Source: Slackia sp. | GTDB taxonomy: Bacteria; Actinomycetota; Coriobacteriia; Anaerosomatales; Anaerosomataceae | Length of the DNA stretch: 64,000 bases | Assembly (NCBI GenBank): GCA_020725885.1 | Contig: DYEA01000014.1 | Coordinates: 56,592-120,591 of the forward strand | Reading direction: 5' to 3' | Shown here: piece after piece, positions 44,011 to 53,757 of the stretch | Numbering within the stretch: the stretch's first letter is position 1 | Layout: every line of letters starts with the position of its first letter | Notes under the pieces: generated by a model | The model's database searches: none | The model's input: only the letters and a program-made list of their open reading frames with translations | Told to the model about the DNA's origin: nothing | Translations under genes and position numbers: made by a program

Positions 44011-44115
44011 GAGACCTCCCGAGTGCCCGAAGACGTCCGCAGAAGCGCCGGCGCGCCTCCGCGGTACGGGTAATCTTAGCAGAGCACGGCATCGCTCGAA
44101 CGGAGAGGAGACGCG

Positions 44116-44298
44116 ATGGACGAGTTCATGCAAGCTGTGCTCGACGCGATGCGAGCGGCCGGCGAGCCGCTCACGGCAGGCCAGATCGCCGAGCGCACGG
44201 GGCTCGACCGCAAGGCCGTCGACAAGGCGATGGACGCGCTCAAGAAGTCCGGCGCGATCGAGTCGCCCGTGCGCTGCAAGTGGCAGCCGAAGGGGTAG
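44116..44298 (+). CDS. 60-residue winged-helix DNA-binding protein
   Basis: A very small transcription factor-like protein consisting only of a winged helix: AMRAAGEPLTAGQIAERTGL (recognition region follows: DRKAVDKAMDALKKSGAIES). The C-terminus is basic (RCKWQPKG). The ATG follows GGAGAGGAG. It sits alone on the plus strand between purD and purA (both minus), with a complex nested inverted repeat directly downstream. A role as a local regulator is a guess. Confidence 0.75.
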   Translation: MDEFMQAVLDAMRAAGEPLTAGQIAERTGLDRKAVDKAMDALKKSGAIESPVRCKWQPKG

Positions 44299-44307
44299 CG
44301 GTTCAGA

Positions 44308-44444
44308 GAGGCCGCCGGGCACCCCGTCCGGCGCTCAGACAGTCCTCGCCGGGGCCCCTCAGACGACGAGATGCGCCGCTTTGGCGCCTCTCGTCGTCTT
44401 CCCCCGGCTGCGGAACTCGCGGCGGAGGGGCGCCCGGCGGCCTC
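44308..44444. repeat. Nested inverted repeats between the wHTH gene and purA
   Basis: The outer arms GAGGCCGCCGGGC (44308-44320) and their exact complement (44432-44444) are 13 bp long. Inside, GCCCCTC (44354-44360) pairs with GAGGGGC (44425-44431), and a strong inner hairpin is listed separately. All pairs nest, so this could fold into one large cruciform or RNA structure of about 137 bases. Confidence 0.7.
44361..44399. terminator. Strong bidirectional hairpin between convergent wHTH and purA genes
   Basis: AGACGACGAGA and its complement form an 11-bp stem. After a single mismatch, GCGCC/GGCGC extends it with a GCTTT loop. It is followed by TTCCCCC on the plus strand. It probably ends transcripts from both sides. 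Confidence 0.75.
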
Positions 44445-44456
44445 CCGCAGCTTTCC

Positions 44457-45785
<1,329 letters not shown>

Positions 45786-45890
45786 CTAGCCGCTCCCAGG
45801 CCGCGCGGCGCCGCCCACCCGACGGCCCGCATCGCCCGCGTCAGGCGGGCGCGTCGCAAGTATGCCAGCACGCGCGCGCCTGCGCCAGCG

Positions 45891-45919
45891 GTGACACCCG
45901 CTAACCAGCACGGTAGACT
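45891..45919 (+). promoter_or_regulatory. Predicted sigma70-type promoter of the subtilase gene
   Basis: GTGACA (45891-45896), a 17-bp spacer and TAGACT (45914-45919); start of transcription expected about 45926, giving a roughly 50-nt leader. The GC-rich divergent region from purA (45747-45890) holds nothing else recognised. Confidence 0.6.
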
Positions 45920-45974
45920 TGCGCCATCACGCCAGGCGGCCGGCCGTCAGCCGCCCAAACGCAAGGGGGAGCGC

Positions 45975-48245
45975 ATGCACGCGAACGTCGACCGCCCGGA
46001 TGCTCCGGCTCGCAAGCGCAAAGGACTGCTCGTCATCGCCATCGTCGCTCTCGTCGCGCTCGCCGGTGCAGCGGGCGCGTTCGTTCTCGTGAGGACCGGA
46101 GTCTTCGGGGGCGGCGACGCGTCGCTCGCCGCAGCGAGCGCGAAGGTCCCAGACCCAGCTGCGCTCATCGAGACCGAGGCCTGGGGCGAGGTGCCCCCGA
46201 ACCAGATCTGCGTGATGCTCGAAGACGGCGCGCGGCGCAAGGTTGCAGACAAAGCCGCGGCTGCCGTCGGCGGCACCGTCGTCGGCGAGGTCGGGTTCGT
46301 CAGCGTGTACCAGATCGAGTTTCCGGGCAAGACCGAGGACGACCTCGCCGCGGCGCTTACGAAGGCCGAAGCCGTAGACGGCGTCGAACTGGCGTTCCCG
46401 AACCAGCAGGCCTACCCCGACGGCGAGATCTGGGGCGTGCGCGTCGACCCATACGCAGACCCGGTGTACGACGGGCCCGCCGGCGCCGGCTACCGCGCGA
46501 TCGGCGTGAGCAAGGCGTGGTCGTACATCCGCGGCGCGGGCATCGACCTCAACCCGGTCAAAGTCGGCGTCGTGGACGACGGACTCTACATGCCGGGAGA
46601 TGGCGCTGAGAACGAGTTCGAGGGCGGGAAGACGAAGATCGAGTTCCCCGACCCTGCCGCCGGCGAGAACGCCGCCCCAAAAGTCGGGGCTGGCGGCAAA
46701 GTGAACCCCGCGGGAAGCCATGGTACTGGCGTGAGCACGGTGATCGGCGCCGACCCCGACAACGGCGGCCCCGCGGGCGTCGCCGGCCCGCTCGGCGACA
46801 AGCTCACGATCTCGATGATCAACCACCGCGCCGGCCAATACGGCACGGTGGAGACGACGCCCGACCCGGACGACCCGACGAAAGCGGTCCTGTCGGACGG
46901 CAAGGCGTATGCCCTCGGATCGCTCGTCGCATTGGCCAAACAGGTGGAGGCGGGAGCGAAGGTCATCAACTGCTCGTGGGGCAACTCTGAGGCCGACACG
47001 CGCACGGTGGCCGCGTACAAGCGCTTCTTCGAGAACATGAACGAGAAGCATCCCGACGTGATCTTCGTGTGCTCGGGCGGCAACGGCGGAAAGGTCATGG
47101 ACGGGTCGACCCGCTTCCCGAGCGGCCTGAAGCTTCCCAACATGGTCACCGTAGGCGCGCTCGACCCCGACGGCAAGACCGCTGATTACGCGGACAAGGC
47201 CAGCGACAACTACGAGATCACGCTCGGGGCCCCAGGCACCGGCGCCGTCGTGGGGCTCGACGCCAAAGGCGGTCCCGTGCAGCAGGACGGCTCGAGCTTC
47301 GCCGCGCCACAGGTGGCCGCAGCAGCCGCCATCCTCAAGTCGCTCAACCCGAAGCTCACCGCAGGCGAGATCAAGCAGATCCTCGTCGAAACGGCACGCC
47401 CCGGCGTGCCGACTGAGTCGGACGACCCGAACGCCCAGTCCACCCTCGTGAACAAAGATGAGATGGGCGCGGGCATCCTCGCCGTCGACGAAGCCGTGCT
47501 GAAGGTCATCAACGACATGCGGTCCGCGAAAGGGCTCGCGCCGCTCACGCCGGAGGCGCTCGAGAAGATGGGCGTCGTCGATGCCGTGGCGATCACCGGC
47601 AAGCCGGGCGAGTACACCGTCAAGGGCATCGTCCAGGCCGCCGGCGAGAAGGGCGTGTCGCTCAAGATCGAGGTCGTCGCGGAGCAGAGCTCGATCGGCG
47701 GCAAGACCGAGCAGCGGGTGGATGCACCCGGGGAGGCGCAGTGGAGCGTGACGCTGCCCAAGGACGAAGGCACGATCAAGGTCACGCGGCTCGACAACGG
47801 CGCTGCGAGCGTCATCACCATCGAGCGGATCGACATCAACGGCACCTGGACCGGGACCTACACCATCACCGACCTCACCATCACCGACCAGGAGGCCGCG
47901 AAGGAGCAGGGCTGTGCGCTCGCATTGACGCAGCAGATAGTCGGCAAGCCGCTGCCTATGACGCTCGTCTTCACGGTGGACGAGAGCGGGTATGGGACTG
48001 CCGTGATGACCGTCGACACCTCATCGCTCGGAGAGATGTCCGGTGACGATGAGCCGCAGACGCTCGATGTGCAGTACGCAGGCAACACGGTCATGATGAC
48101 GACCGCGGACGGCAAGACGACGCTGCCAGCGACGGTATCGCGCTCCGGCTCGATGCTCTACCTGAAAGGCTCTCTATCGGGCAAGGGCAAGGGTTACACC
48201 TGGGCCTTTGCGATCAGCGCGTCGAAGCCCGACACGAAGCAGTGA
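45975..48245 (+). CDS. Subtilisin-like (S8) serine protease, membrane-anchored or exported
   Basis: A 756-residue protein. A short charged N-terminus precedes one hydrophobic helix (residues 18-40), an anchor or signal. An inhibitor-like pro-region is at about 60-140. The S8 catalytic domain (about 150-510) has the triad Asp in VGVVDDGLYMPG, His in GSHGTGVSTVIG, Ser in GSSFAAPQVAAAAAI, and the oxyanion Asn region KVINCSWGNS. Two beta-rich C-terminal domains follow (about 530-625 and 635-756), the last one around TWTGTYTITDLTITDQ. The ATG follows AAGGGGGAG. The target proteins are unknown. Confidence 0.92.
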   Translation: MHANVDRPDAPARKRKGLLVIAIVALVALAGAAGAFVLVRTGVFGGGDASLAAASAKVPDPAALIETEAWGEVPPNQICVMLEDGARRKVADKAAAAVGGTVVGEVGFVSVYQIEFPGKTEDDLAAALTKAEAVDGVELAFPNQQAYPDGEIWGVRVDPYADPVYDGPAGAGYRAIGVSKAWSYIRGAGIDLNPVKVGVVDDGLYMPGDGAENEFEGGKTKIEFPDPAAGENAAPKVGAGGKVNPAGSHGTGVSTVIGADPDNGGPAGVAGPLGDKLTISMINHRAGQYGTVETTPDPDDPTKAVLSDGKAYALGSLVALAKQVEAGAKVINCSWGNSEADTRTVAAYKRFFENMNEKHPDVIFVCSGGNGGKVMDGSTRFPSGLKLPNMVTVGALDPDGKTADYADKASDNYEITLGAPGTGAVVGLDAKGGPVQQDGSSFAAPQVAAAAAILKSLNPKLTAGEIKQILVETARPGVPTESDDPNAQSTLVNKDEMGAGILAVDEAVLKVINDMRSAKGLAPLTPEALEKMGVVDAVAITGKPGEYTVKGIVQAAGEKGVSLKIEVVAEQSSIGGKTEQRVDAPGEAQWSVTLPKDEGTIKVTRLDNGAASVITIERIDINGTWTGTYTITDLTITDQEAAKEQGCALALTQQIVGKPLPMTLVFTVDESGYGTAVMTVDTSSLGEMSGDDEPQTLDVQYAGNTVMMTTADGKTTLPATVSRSGSMLYLKGSLSGKGKGYTWAFAISASKPDTKQ

Positions 48246-48259
48246 TGGGAGTCTGAAGC

Positions 48260-49114
48260 GTGCATCCGGTCCTGCTGGAACTGACTGTCGGCGGGACTCG
48301 GGTCGCGGTGCGCTCCTATGGCGTGTTCTACACGCTCGCGTGGATCGCCGCTCCGGCGCTCGCGGCGTGGGCGGCGTCGCGCGCGGGTGCGCCGTGGCGC
48401 CGGGCGCTTACCGTGTACGCGCTTGCGCTCGCGACGGGCATCGTCGGTGCGCGCACGCTCGATTTGTTCGTCGCCTGGCGCTACTACGCAGAGGATCCGG
48501 GCCGCATCTGGTCGGCATCGTTCGCCGGGTTCTCGCTGTACGGCGGGCTCGGCGTTGCGGCCGTCGCGGGGCTCGCGCTCGCCAGGGCGCTGGCGCTCGA
48601 CCCGTGGCGGCTCGCCGATGCAGCCGTGCCGGGTCTCGCGGCGGGCATCGTGCTCATGCGCATCGGGTGCTTCCTGAACGGCTGCTGCTTCGGCGTCGAG
48701 ACGGACGCGCCGTGGGGCGTGACCTTCCCCGCCGGCAGCCCCGCCTGGCGGCACCAGCTGCTCACCGGCTCCGGCGGCCTTTTCGGCACGCTCGTGGGCA
48801 CCGTCAAGCCGGTGCATCCGACGCAGCTCTACGAAATCGGCGCCGCGCTGCTGCTGACGGCAGCGGCCTTCGCGCTCATCCGGCGCGCGCCCGACGGCAT
48901 CCGGTTCTTGATCTTCGCGATGGGATTCACTGCCGCGCGCTGGGCGATCTACCCGCTGCGCGCCCGCGTCTCGGTGATCACGGCGCCGGAGTGGTTCTAC
49001 CCCGCGCTCTACGCGGCGCTGATCGCGGTGCTCGCCGCCCTCGCCGCCATCAGGCTGCGCTCGGCTGCGCGGCCGCAGGCTCCGCCGGACCGAACACCCG
49101 GTCCGTCAGCCTGA
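48260..49114 (+). CDS. lgt: Prolipoprotein diacylglyceryl transferase (Lgt family)
   Basis: An inner-membrane enzyme that attaches diacylglycerol to the lipobox cysteine of prolipoproteins. The 284 residues are the usual length, with seven helices, the N-terminal SYGVFYTLAWI, the family motif RIGCFLNGCCFG, and HPTQLYEIGAALLL. In the standard Lgt signature the core reads R-x-G-N-F-x-N; here it reads RIGCFLN, seen in many paralogues, so full activity should be checked. It lies 15 bp after the subtilase gene and near many lipoprotein genes. The end overlaps the convergent transporter gene by 65 bp. Confidence 0.85.
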   Translation: MHPVLLELTVGGTRVAVRSYGVFYTLAWIAAPALAAWAASRAGAPWRRALTVYALALATGIVGARTLDLFVAWRYYAEDPGRIWSASFAGFSLYGGLGVAAVAGLALARALALDPWRLADAAVPGLAAGIVLMRIGCFLNGCCFGVETDAPWGVTFPAGSPAWRHQLLTGSGGLFGTLVGTVKPVHPTQLYEIGAALLLTAAAFALIRRAPDGIRFLIFAMGFTAARWAIYPLRARVSVITAPEWFYPALYAALIAVLAALAAIRLRSAARPQAPPDRTPGPSA

Positions 49115-50042
49115 CGTACCACGCCGCCGCCTGCACCTGCACCACGTACGCGAGCGAGAGCACGAGCGCGGACTCGGGCCCGAACTGCGTCACTGCGATT
49201 CCAAGCGCGATCGACAGGTTGCGCATGACGGTGCCGTACACGAGCGCGATCGCGTCGCCGCGCGGCAGCAGCGCCTTGCCGACGACCGTGGCGAGCACGA
49301 AGTTGAGAGCGTAGAACGCGGCGAGCGGCGCGAGGATGACGAGCAGCGAGTGCGGCGCCGCGGCGATCGCCTTCGCCTTGAGCGCGATGGCGACGAACAC
49401 GATGCCGAGCACGCCGATCGTCGAGAGCCCAGGCAAGGCCGGGACGACCTGCTCGCGGAAGTACGCCTCGCCGCGCGCTCGCACGACGCCGATGCGGGTG
49501 AGCGCGCCCGCGGCCATCGGCAGCGCGACGACGAGCGCCACCGTCTTGAGCACCTCGACGGCGTCCACCGGCACGACCGCGCCTACGAGCGCCTTGAGGT
49601 ACAGCGGCGCGAGCAGCGAGGCGGCGATGAGACCCACCACGGTCATCTTCACGGCCGCGGCGACGTTGCCTTTCGCGAAGCCCGTCCACGAGATCGTCAT
49701 GCCGCTCGTCGGGAACAGCCCCGCGAGCACCATGCCCGCGAACAGCGCCGGCTGCTCGCGGAAGAACACAAGCGCGAAGCCCCAGGCGACGAGCGGCAGC
49801 ACGACGAAGTCCAGCCCCATCGCCATCCAGAACGCCCGCATGTCGCCGCCGTCGAGCACAGCGCGCGGGCGGAAGTTCACGAGCATCGGGTACACCATCA
49901 CGACCGTGAGCGGGAGCACCCACGGTTTGAGCGCCGATGCGTCAGCCGCGAGACCGTACGCGAATCCCGCAGCCATGGCCGCAGGGATGAGCACGATGAG
50001 GCGCTTGGATGCGCCGTTGAGTACGCGTTTGAGAGCGTTCAC
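49050..50042 (-). CDS. SBF/ACR3-superfamily transporter (bile acid:Na+ symporter fold)
   Basis: A 330-residue membrane protein with about ten helices of the SBF fold (VMVYPMLVNFRP, FPTSGMTISWTGFAKGN, YGTVMRNLSIALGIAV). Some relatives are named arsenic resistance proteins. The arsenite exporter ACR3 needs a Cys in the motif P-C-T-A-M; here it is PTSGM, so arsenite export by the same mechanism is doubtful. GTG 50042 is preferred since GGAGGT precedes it by five bases; ATG 50054 is also in frame. It shares 65 bp with the convergent lgt gene end. Confidence 0.8.
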   Translation of the reverse strand: MNALKRVLNGASKRLIVLIPAAMAAGFAYGLAADASALKPWVLPLTVVMVYPMLVNFRPRAVLDGGDMRAFWMAMGLDFVVLPLVAWGFALVFFREQPALFAGMVLAGLFPTSGMTISWTGFAKGNVAAAVKMTVVGLIAASLLAPLYLKALVGAVVPVDAVEVLKTVALVVALPMAAGALTRIGVVRARGEAYFREQVVPALPGLSTIGVLGIVFVAIALKAKAIAAAPHSLLVILAPLAAFYALNFVLATVVGKALLPRGDAIALVYGTVMRNLSIALGIAVTQFGPESALVLSLAYVVQVQAAAWYVRLTDRVFGPAEPAAAQPSAA

Positions 50043-50071
50043 GAGAACCTCCATGACCGGTCGGGCACTGT

Positions 50072-50087
50072 ATACCCATAGGGGTAT
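50072..50087. promoter_or_regulatory. Inverted repeat ATACCC-ATAG-GGGTAT upstream of the SBF transporter
   Basis: This is a perfect 6+6 inverted repeat with a 4-bp spacer. The layout resembles operators of CsoR/RcnR/FrmR-type metal or aldehyde sensors (A/T ends with C and G tracts). No such regulator is in the window. It lies 30 bp upstream of the transporter start. A TATACT at 50150-50155 could be the -10 box of the plus-strand lipoprotein gene. Confidence 0.45.
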
Positions 50088-50186
50088 TATGCGCGCGCTG
50101 CCTGCACTGGTCAACGGCGCATGCTGGCAGCGCCTGAACAGGCGGTGGGTATACTGGCCATACGGGGCGATCCAGGGGAGGACGCG

Positions 50187-53100
50187 ATGCGCCGGTTCGG
50201 GTTGGCGCTCCTTGCTCTCGCGCTTGCCGCAAGCGCGTCTGCGTGCACGTTGCGGGGATGCGCGAAGGGCGACGGCGAGGGAGGCCGCGCAGAGACGACC
50301 GTCGAGCTGCGCGGGTCAGAACCGGTCCGGTTCGAGCACGGCGGCGAGCAGCACACGGCACGCCTGCTTCGCGTGGCAGGCGCGTCCGCGGAAGTGGAAA
50401 TCGCGTCGTCGCCCGCGGTCCTCGTCCTCACGGAGGGGGATCCTGTCGAGGCTGACCTCGACGCAGACTCGCTCCCCGAGACCGCCGTCGAGGCCGCTTC
50501 AGTCGAACCCGAGCGCGTGACGCTCCGCATCGCACCGCTGCCGACGCAGGCCTACGACGAGAGCGGCTTCGAGACGACAGGCGGCGTGGCGCCTGCCGGG
50601 ATTCACGACTGGCAAATGATCGACTCGGCGGCGGTGCCGCTGGACGACGGCGGCGTGCTGCTGGTGTACGCGGGCGGTCCGGGGCGATCGATCTTCTGGG
50701 AGCGGTACAGCGCCGACGGAACGCAGTCACGCGCCCCGCGTTTCGAGGGCGGACGGCTTCACTGGCCGCGGCTGAACGCCGGCCAGGGCGACGTGGGCGA
50801 CTCCATCGACGCCGTTCGTGTCGGCGATGCGCTCGTCATCTCGTTCGGCTCAGGCAAAGCGATATGGCTCGCACGCTACAGCTTGGAGACGCTCGCGCCT
50901 CAAGGTCCGCCTGTCTTCGCTTCGTATGCTCGGATAAGCAAGAGTCTCGCGAGCGACGGAACCCAACGGATCTGGCTCGTTGGGACGATGTCGACGGGCG
51001 CGGACCGGAACACGGGACCGGCCGTGAGCGTGACTGAGTTCGCAAACGGCATGCCCCCGCTGATGCGCACCGCATACGCGGTGACGGCGCCGCCCCATGG
51101 GTACCGTGACACTCCGTGCGACCTCGCGTACGACGCAAGCATCAGCCGTCTCGCTGTCCTGTACGCCCGTGTGTCGCGCACGAACTCGAACGACGCCGCG
51201 CTGCGCGCCGCGATCGTCGACCCGAAAGCCGGCCGGACGCTTCACGACGTCGAGATCTCGCGGCTCGACATCGACGAAGGCGTCGGGTCGTTTCCTTCGA
51301 TAGGAGCCGATGGCGGGACCGCCCTCGTGTTCTGGCTGGCGGGCGGCCGGCAGATACAGCATCTGGCGAGAGTCGACCTCTCCCGCGGATCGGCCCGCGA
51401 GGTCTGGAGCGGCACAGGCGTGGATCCAGGCCCGCTGCGCGGCTTCATCGACGACGCAGACACTGACTTCGTCGTGTTCGGCGGCGGCCTCGCGCTGCTG
51501 TATCCGGACCGCTCCATCGGCGGCATCGAGAATCCGCTCGCGGACCGGTTCGCCCTGCAGCCGATGGGCGCGGACGGACCGCGAGGCGAGCGGGTGCTGC
51601 TCGACGGCGGCCAGCCGGTGCTGCCGGACGTCCTGTTCGACCCGCCTTCGGTCTCCGCGAACCCCATCAAGGCCGTGTGCGGCTCGCCGTGCCTGCTGAC
51701 CGGCGCGGTGACAAACCGAGGCCTCCGTGACGCTCGTGGCGTCCGGCTCGCGGTGACCATCGACGGCGCCGCGATCGGGACGCTCGATCTGGGCACCGTG
51801 AAGGCCGGCGACACGGTGACGTTCGCGAAGGTCTGGGACGTGCCGCCGGACCTCGAGAAGGAAGAGGTCGAGGCGCGGTGCGCGCTGTCGTGCGACGCGC
51901 TGCAGTACACCACCGGGAACGACTCGTGCGCGTCCCGCGTGGAGGTGCGGCAGAAGGGCGTCGTGCAGGGACGCGTGACGAACGCGTCCGGGCTTGAAGA
52001 CCGCACCTTCTGGGCGCCTGGGCTTGCGGGCGTGGCGGTGAGCTTCGGCGGCAAGACGGTGCTGACGGACGCCGCCGGGTTCTTCGCGATCGAGGAGGTC
52101 GAGTTCGGGCGCGGCACGCTCACCACCACGAAGGATGGCTTCAACCCGGTGTCGCTCGAAGTCGAGACGAGCCGGACGAAGCCGATCGCCTCGGTCGGCA
52201 TCCGGATGGACGACCACGGCAAGCTCGCCATCAGGGTTGTCGACGAGGCAGGAAAGCCGCTTTCGGACGTGCGCGCGCTTCTGGTCGACCACGCGGTGCT
52301 CAGGACGACCGGTGCGGACGGCACGCTCCTGCTCGACGCGCCGAAGGGCCGCTACCGCATCGCGTTCCACAAACCGGGCTACCGCAGGGTGCCGCCGCAG
52401 ACCTTCGAGGTCATGCTCGGGCAGGAGCGAAGCGCCACCGTGACGATGGAGGAGGCCTCGACCGGCTCGATCGCGGGCTTGGTGGTCGCACGCAGCGGGG
52501 CGGGGGTGGCAGGCGCTCGCGTGACCGTGCGCAACGCCAAGGGCGACACGGTCGCGCAGCTGACGACGGACGCCGAGGGGCGGTTCGCGACCGGCGAGCT
52601 GCCCGTCAAGCCGTCCGCCCACTACACGGTCACGGCGTCAGGCAACGGCCTCGAGGTGACGGAGGGTGTGGCACTGGTCGGCGGTGAGGCGGTGCCGCTT
52701 GTCGTCGAGCTGGTGCCCGATCGCGGCACGCTGAGAGAACGAGCAGCAACTGAGGGGTACACGTCGTGGATGATCAAGGCAGGGTGGCCCGGATTCCTCG
52801 ACGTGGGCGGCCAGACGATCTACGTCTGGTTCGGCAACTACGCCATCCGGGTCTCGGCCCGGTACTGGGACGGCAACCGCGACCTCGACGCGGTGTCCGT
52901 CTCGACGTGGGGCGGCACTTACGAGACGCACGTGACGAAAGGCGAGATCGAGTTCGACGTGAGCGGCGATGACCTGATCGGCGGCAAACCCAAACCGCTG
53001 CCGACGCGCATGGGAAAGGCCACGGACGCCGCCGACCTGACATGGTGGAAACGCGCCGGCAAGGCTGCCTGGGGCTTCTACCAAGAACACGAGGATGCCT

Positions 53101-53705
53101 TCAAGCTCGGGAAGGAAGTCGTGTTCGGCGCCAAGAAGGTCTATGACGCGTGGACCGACGACGACGAGTGGATCGTGCTCGGACAAGGCCCGGCTTTGCT
53201 CACGTGGAAGCAAGCGCTCGACGACTTCGACATGTCGCCCGAACTCGATTGGCGGCACCCGATCGACTCCGCGAAGAGCATCAAGAAGGCGATCCCGACG
53301 AGCTTTGCCATCCCGATCGTCATCGGCGGCTCGAGCGTCCAGGACACCGCGGTGCGCGTGGACGGCATCGATGTCGTGGACGCCGAGACGGGCGACGTGC
53401 TCCTGCGCGACCGGCGCCAGTGGTACGACGATGACGACCCGGACGAGGACGGTTGCACGACGAAGCACCTGCTCGCGGACCGACAGGGCATCGCCACCGA
53501 CCGGGTGCGGGTGCTCGTGTGGGTGACCGTCCAGAAGCGCTGGAACGGCGACCTTCAAGGGACCGGCTTCGATCAGCGACAGAAGCAGGTGGTCGTGTTC
53601 GACCCGGGGCGCGGCACGATGTCAGCGTACGTCGCCCCGGGCGACACGTACCTCGACCCAGCGTGGTGGACGACTGAGCGCATCAAGAATCTGGTGGGCG
53701 ACTGA
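50187..53705 (+). CDS. Very large lipoprotein with CARDB-like and carboxypeptidase-regulatory-like domains
   Basis: A 1172-residue exported protein. The signal peptide ends with the lipobox ASASAC near residue 20. Residues 120-480 look like a beta-propeller-type region with repeated Gly-Gly/Trp strands. A CARDB-like domain (about 490-590, Cys-rich: CGSPCLLTGAVTNRG) is followed by three carboxypeptidase-regulatory-like beta sandwiches (about 590-850; GVVQGRVTN, GKLAIRVVDEAGKPLSD, GSIAGLVVARSGAGVAG). The last 300 residues are unfamiliar and include an acidic stretch (DDDDPDED). The ATG follows AGGGGAGG. Its function is unknown; surface adhesion or sensing is plausible. Confidence 0.75.
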   Translation: MRRFGLALLALALAASASACTLRGCAKGDGEGGRAETTVELRGSEPVRFEHGGEQHTARLLRVAGASAEVEIASSPAVLVLTEGDPVEADLDADSLPETAVEAASVEPERVTLRIAPLPTQAYDESGFETTGGVAPAGIHDWQMIDSAAVPLDDGGVLLVYAGGPGRSIFWERYSADGTQSRAPRFEGGRLHWPRLNAGQGDVGDSIDAVRVGDALVISFGSGKAIWLARYSLETLAPQGPPVFASYARISKSLASDGTQRIWLVGTMSTGADRNTGPAVSVTEFANGMPPLMRTAYAVTAPPHGYRDTPCDLAYDASISRLAVLYARVSRTNSNDAALRAAIVDPKAGRTLHDVEISRLDIDEGVGSFPSIGADGGTALVFWLAGGRQIQHLARVDLSRGSAREVWSGTGVDPGPLRGFIDDADTDFVVFGGGLALLYPDRSIGGIENPLADRFALQPMGADGPRGERVLLDGGQPVLPDVLFDPPSVSANPIKAVCGSPCLLTGAVTNRGLRDARGVRLAVTIDGAAIGTLDLGTVKAGDTVTFAKVWDVPPDLEKEEVEARCALSCDALQYTTGNDSCASRVEVRQKGVVQGRVTNASGLEDRTFWAPGLAGVAVSFGGKTVLTDAAGFFAIEEVEFGRGTLTTTKDGFNPVSLEVETSRTKPIASVGIRMDDHGKLAIRVVDEAGKPLSDVRALLVDHAVLRTTGADGTLLLDAPKGRYRIAFHKPGYRRVPPQTFEVMLGQERSATVTMEEASTGSIAGLVVARSGAGVAGARVTVRNAKGDTVAQLTTDAEGRFATGELPVKPSAHYTVTASGNGLEVTEGVALVGGEAVPLVVELVPDRGTLRERAATEGYTSWMIKAGWPGFLDVGGQTIYVWFGNYAIRVSARYWDGNRDLDAVSVSTWGGTYETHVTKGEIEFDVSGDDLIGGKPKPLPTRMGKATDAADLTWWKRAGKAAWGFYQEHEDAFKLGKEVVFGAKKVYDAWTDDDEWIVLGQGPALLTWKQALDDFDMSPELDWRHPIDSAKSIKKAIPTSFAIPIVIGGSSVQDTAVRVDGIDVVDAETGDVLLRDRRQWYDDDDPDEDGCTTKHLLADRQGIATDRVRVLVWVTVQKRWNGDLQGTGFDQRQKQVVVFDPGRGTMSAYVAPGDTYLDPAWWTTERIKNLVGD

Positions 53706-53717
53706 CAGCATGGTTGC

Positions 53718-53750
53718 GACGGGCTGCACGCTACTCGCTGGCGGCCCGTC
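53718..53750. terminator. Hairpin between convergent large lipoprotein and propeller lipoprotein genes
   Basis: GACGGGC (53718-53724) pairs with GCCCGTC (53744-53750) around a 19-nt loop that itself can partly pair. It sits in the 52-bp gap between two convergent stops and can serve both. Confidence 0.6.
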
Positions 53751-53757
53751 ATGAACC

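Noticed and set aside
49050..50042. Annotation as arsenite exporter ACR3 (arsB)
   Set aside because: The essential Cys motif is replaced and no arsR/arsC gene is nearby.
50850..52622. 590-codon minus-strand frame opposite the large lipoprotein gene
   Set aside because: Composition typical of a shadow frame; the lipoprotein frame has a ribosome site, lipobox and domain matches.
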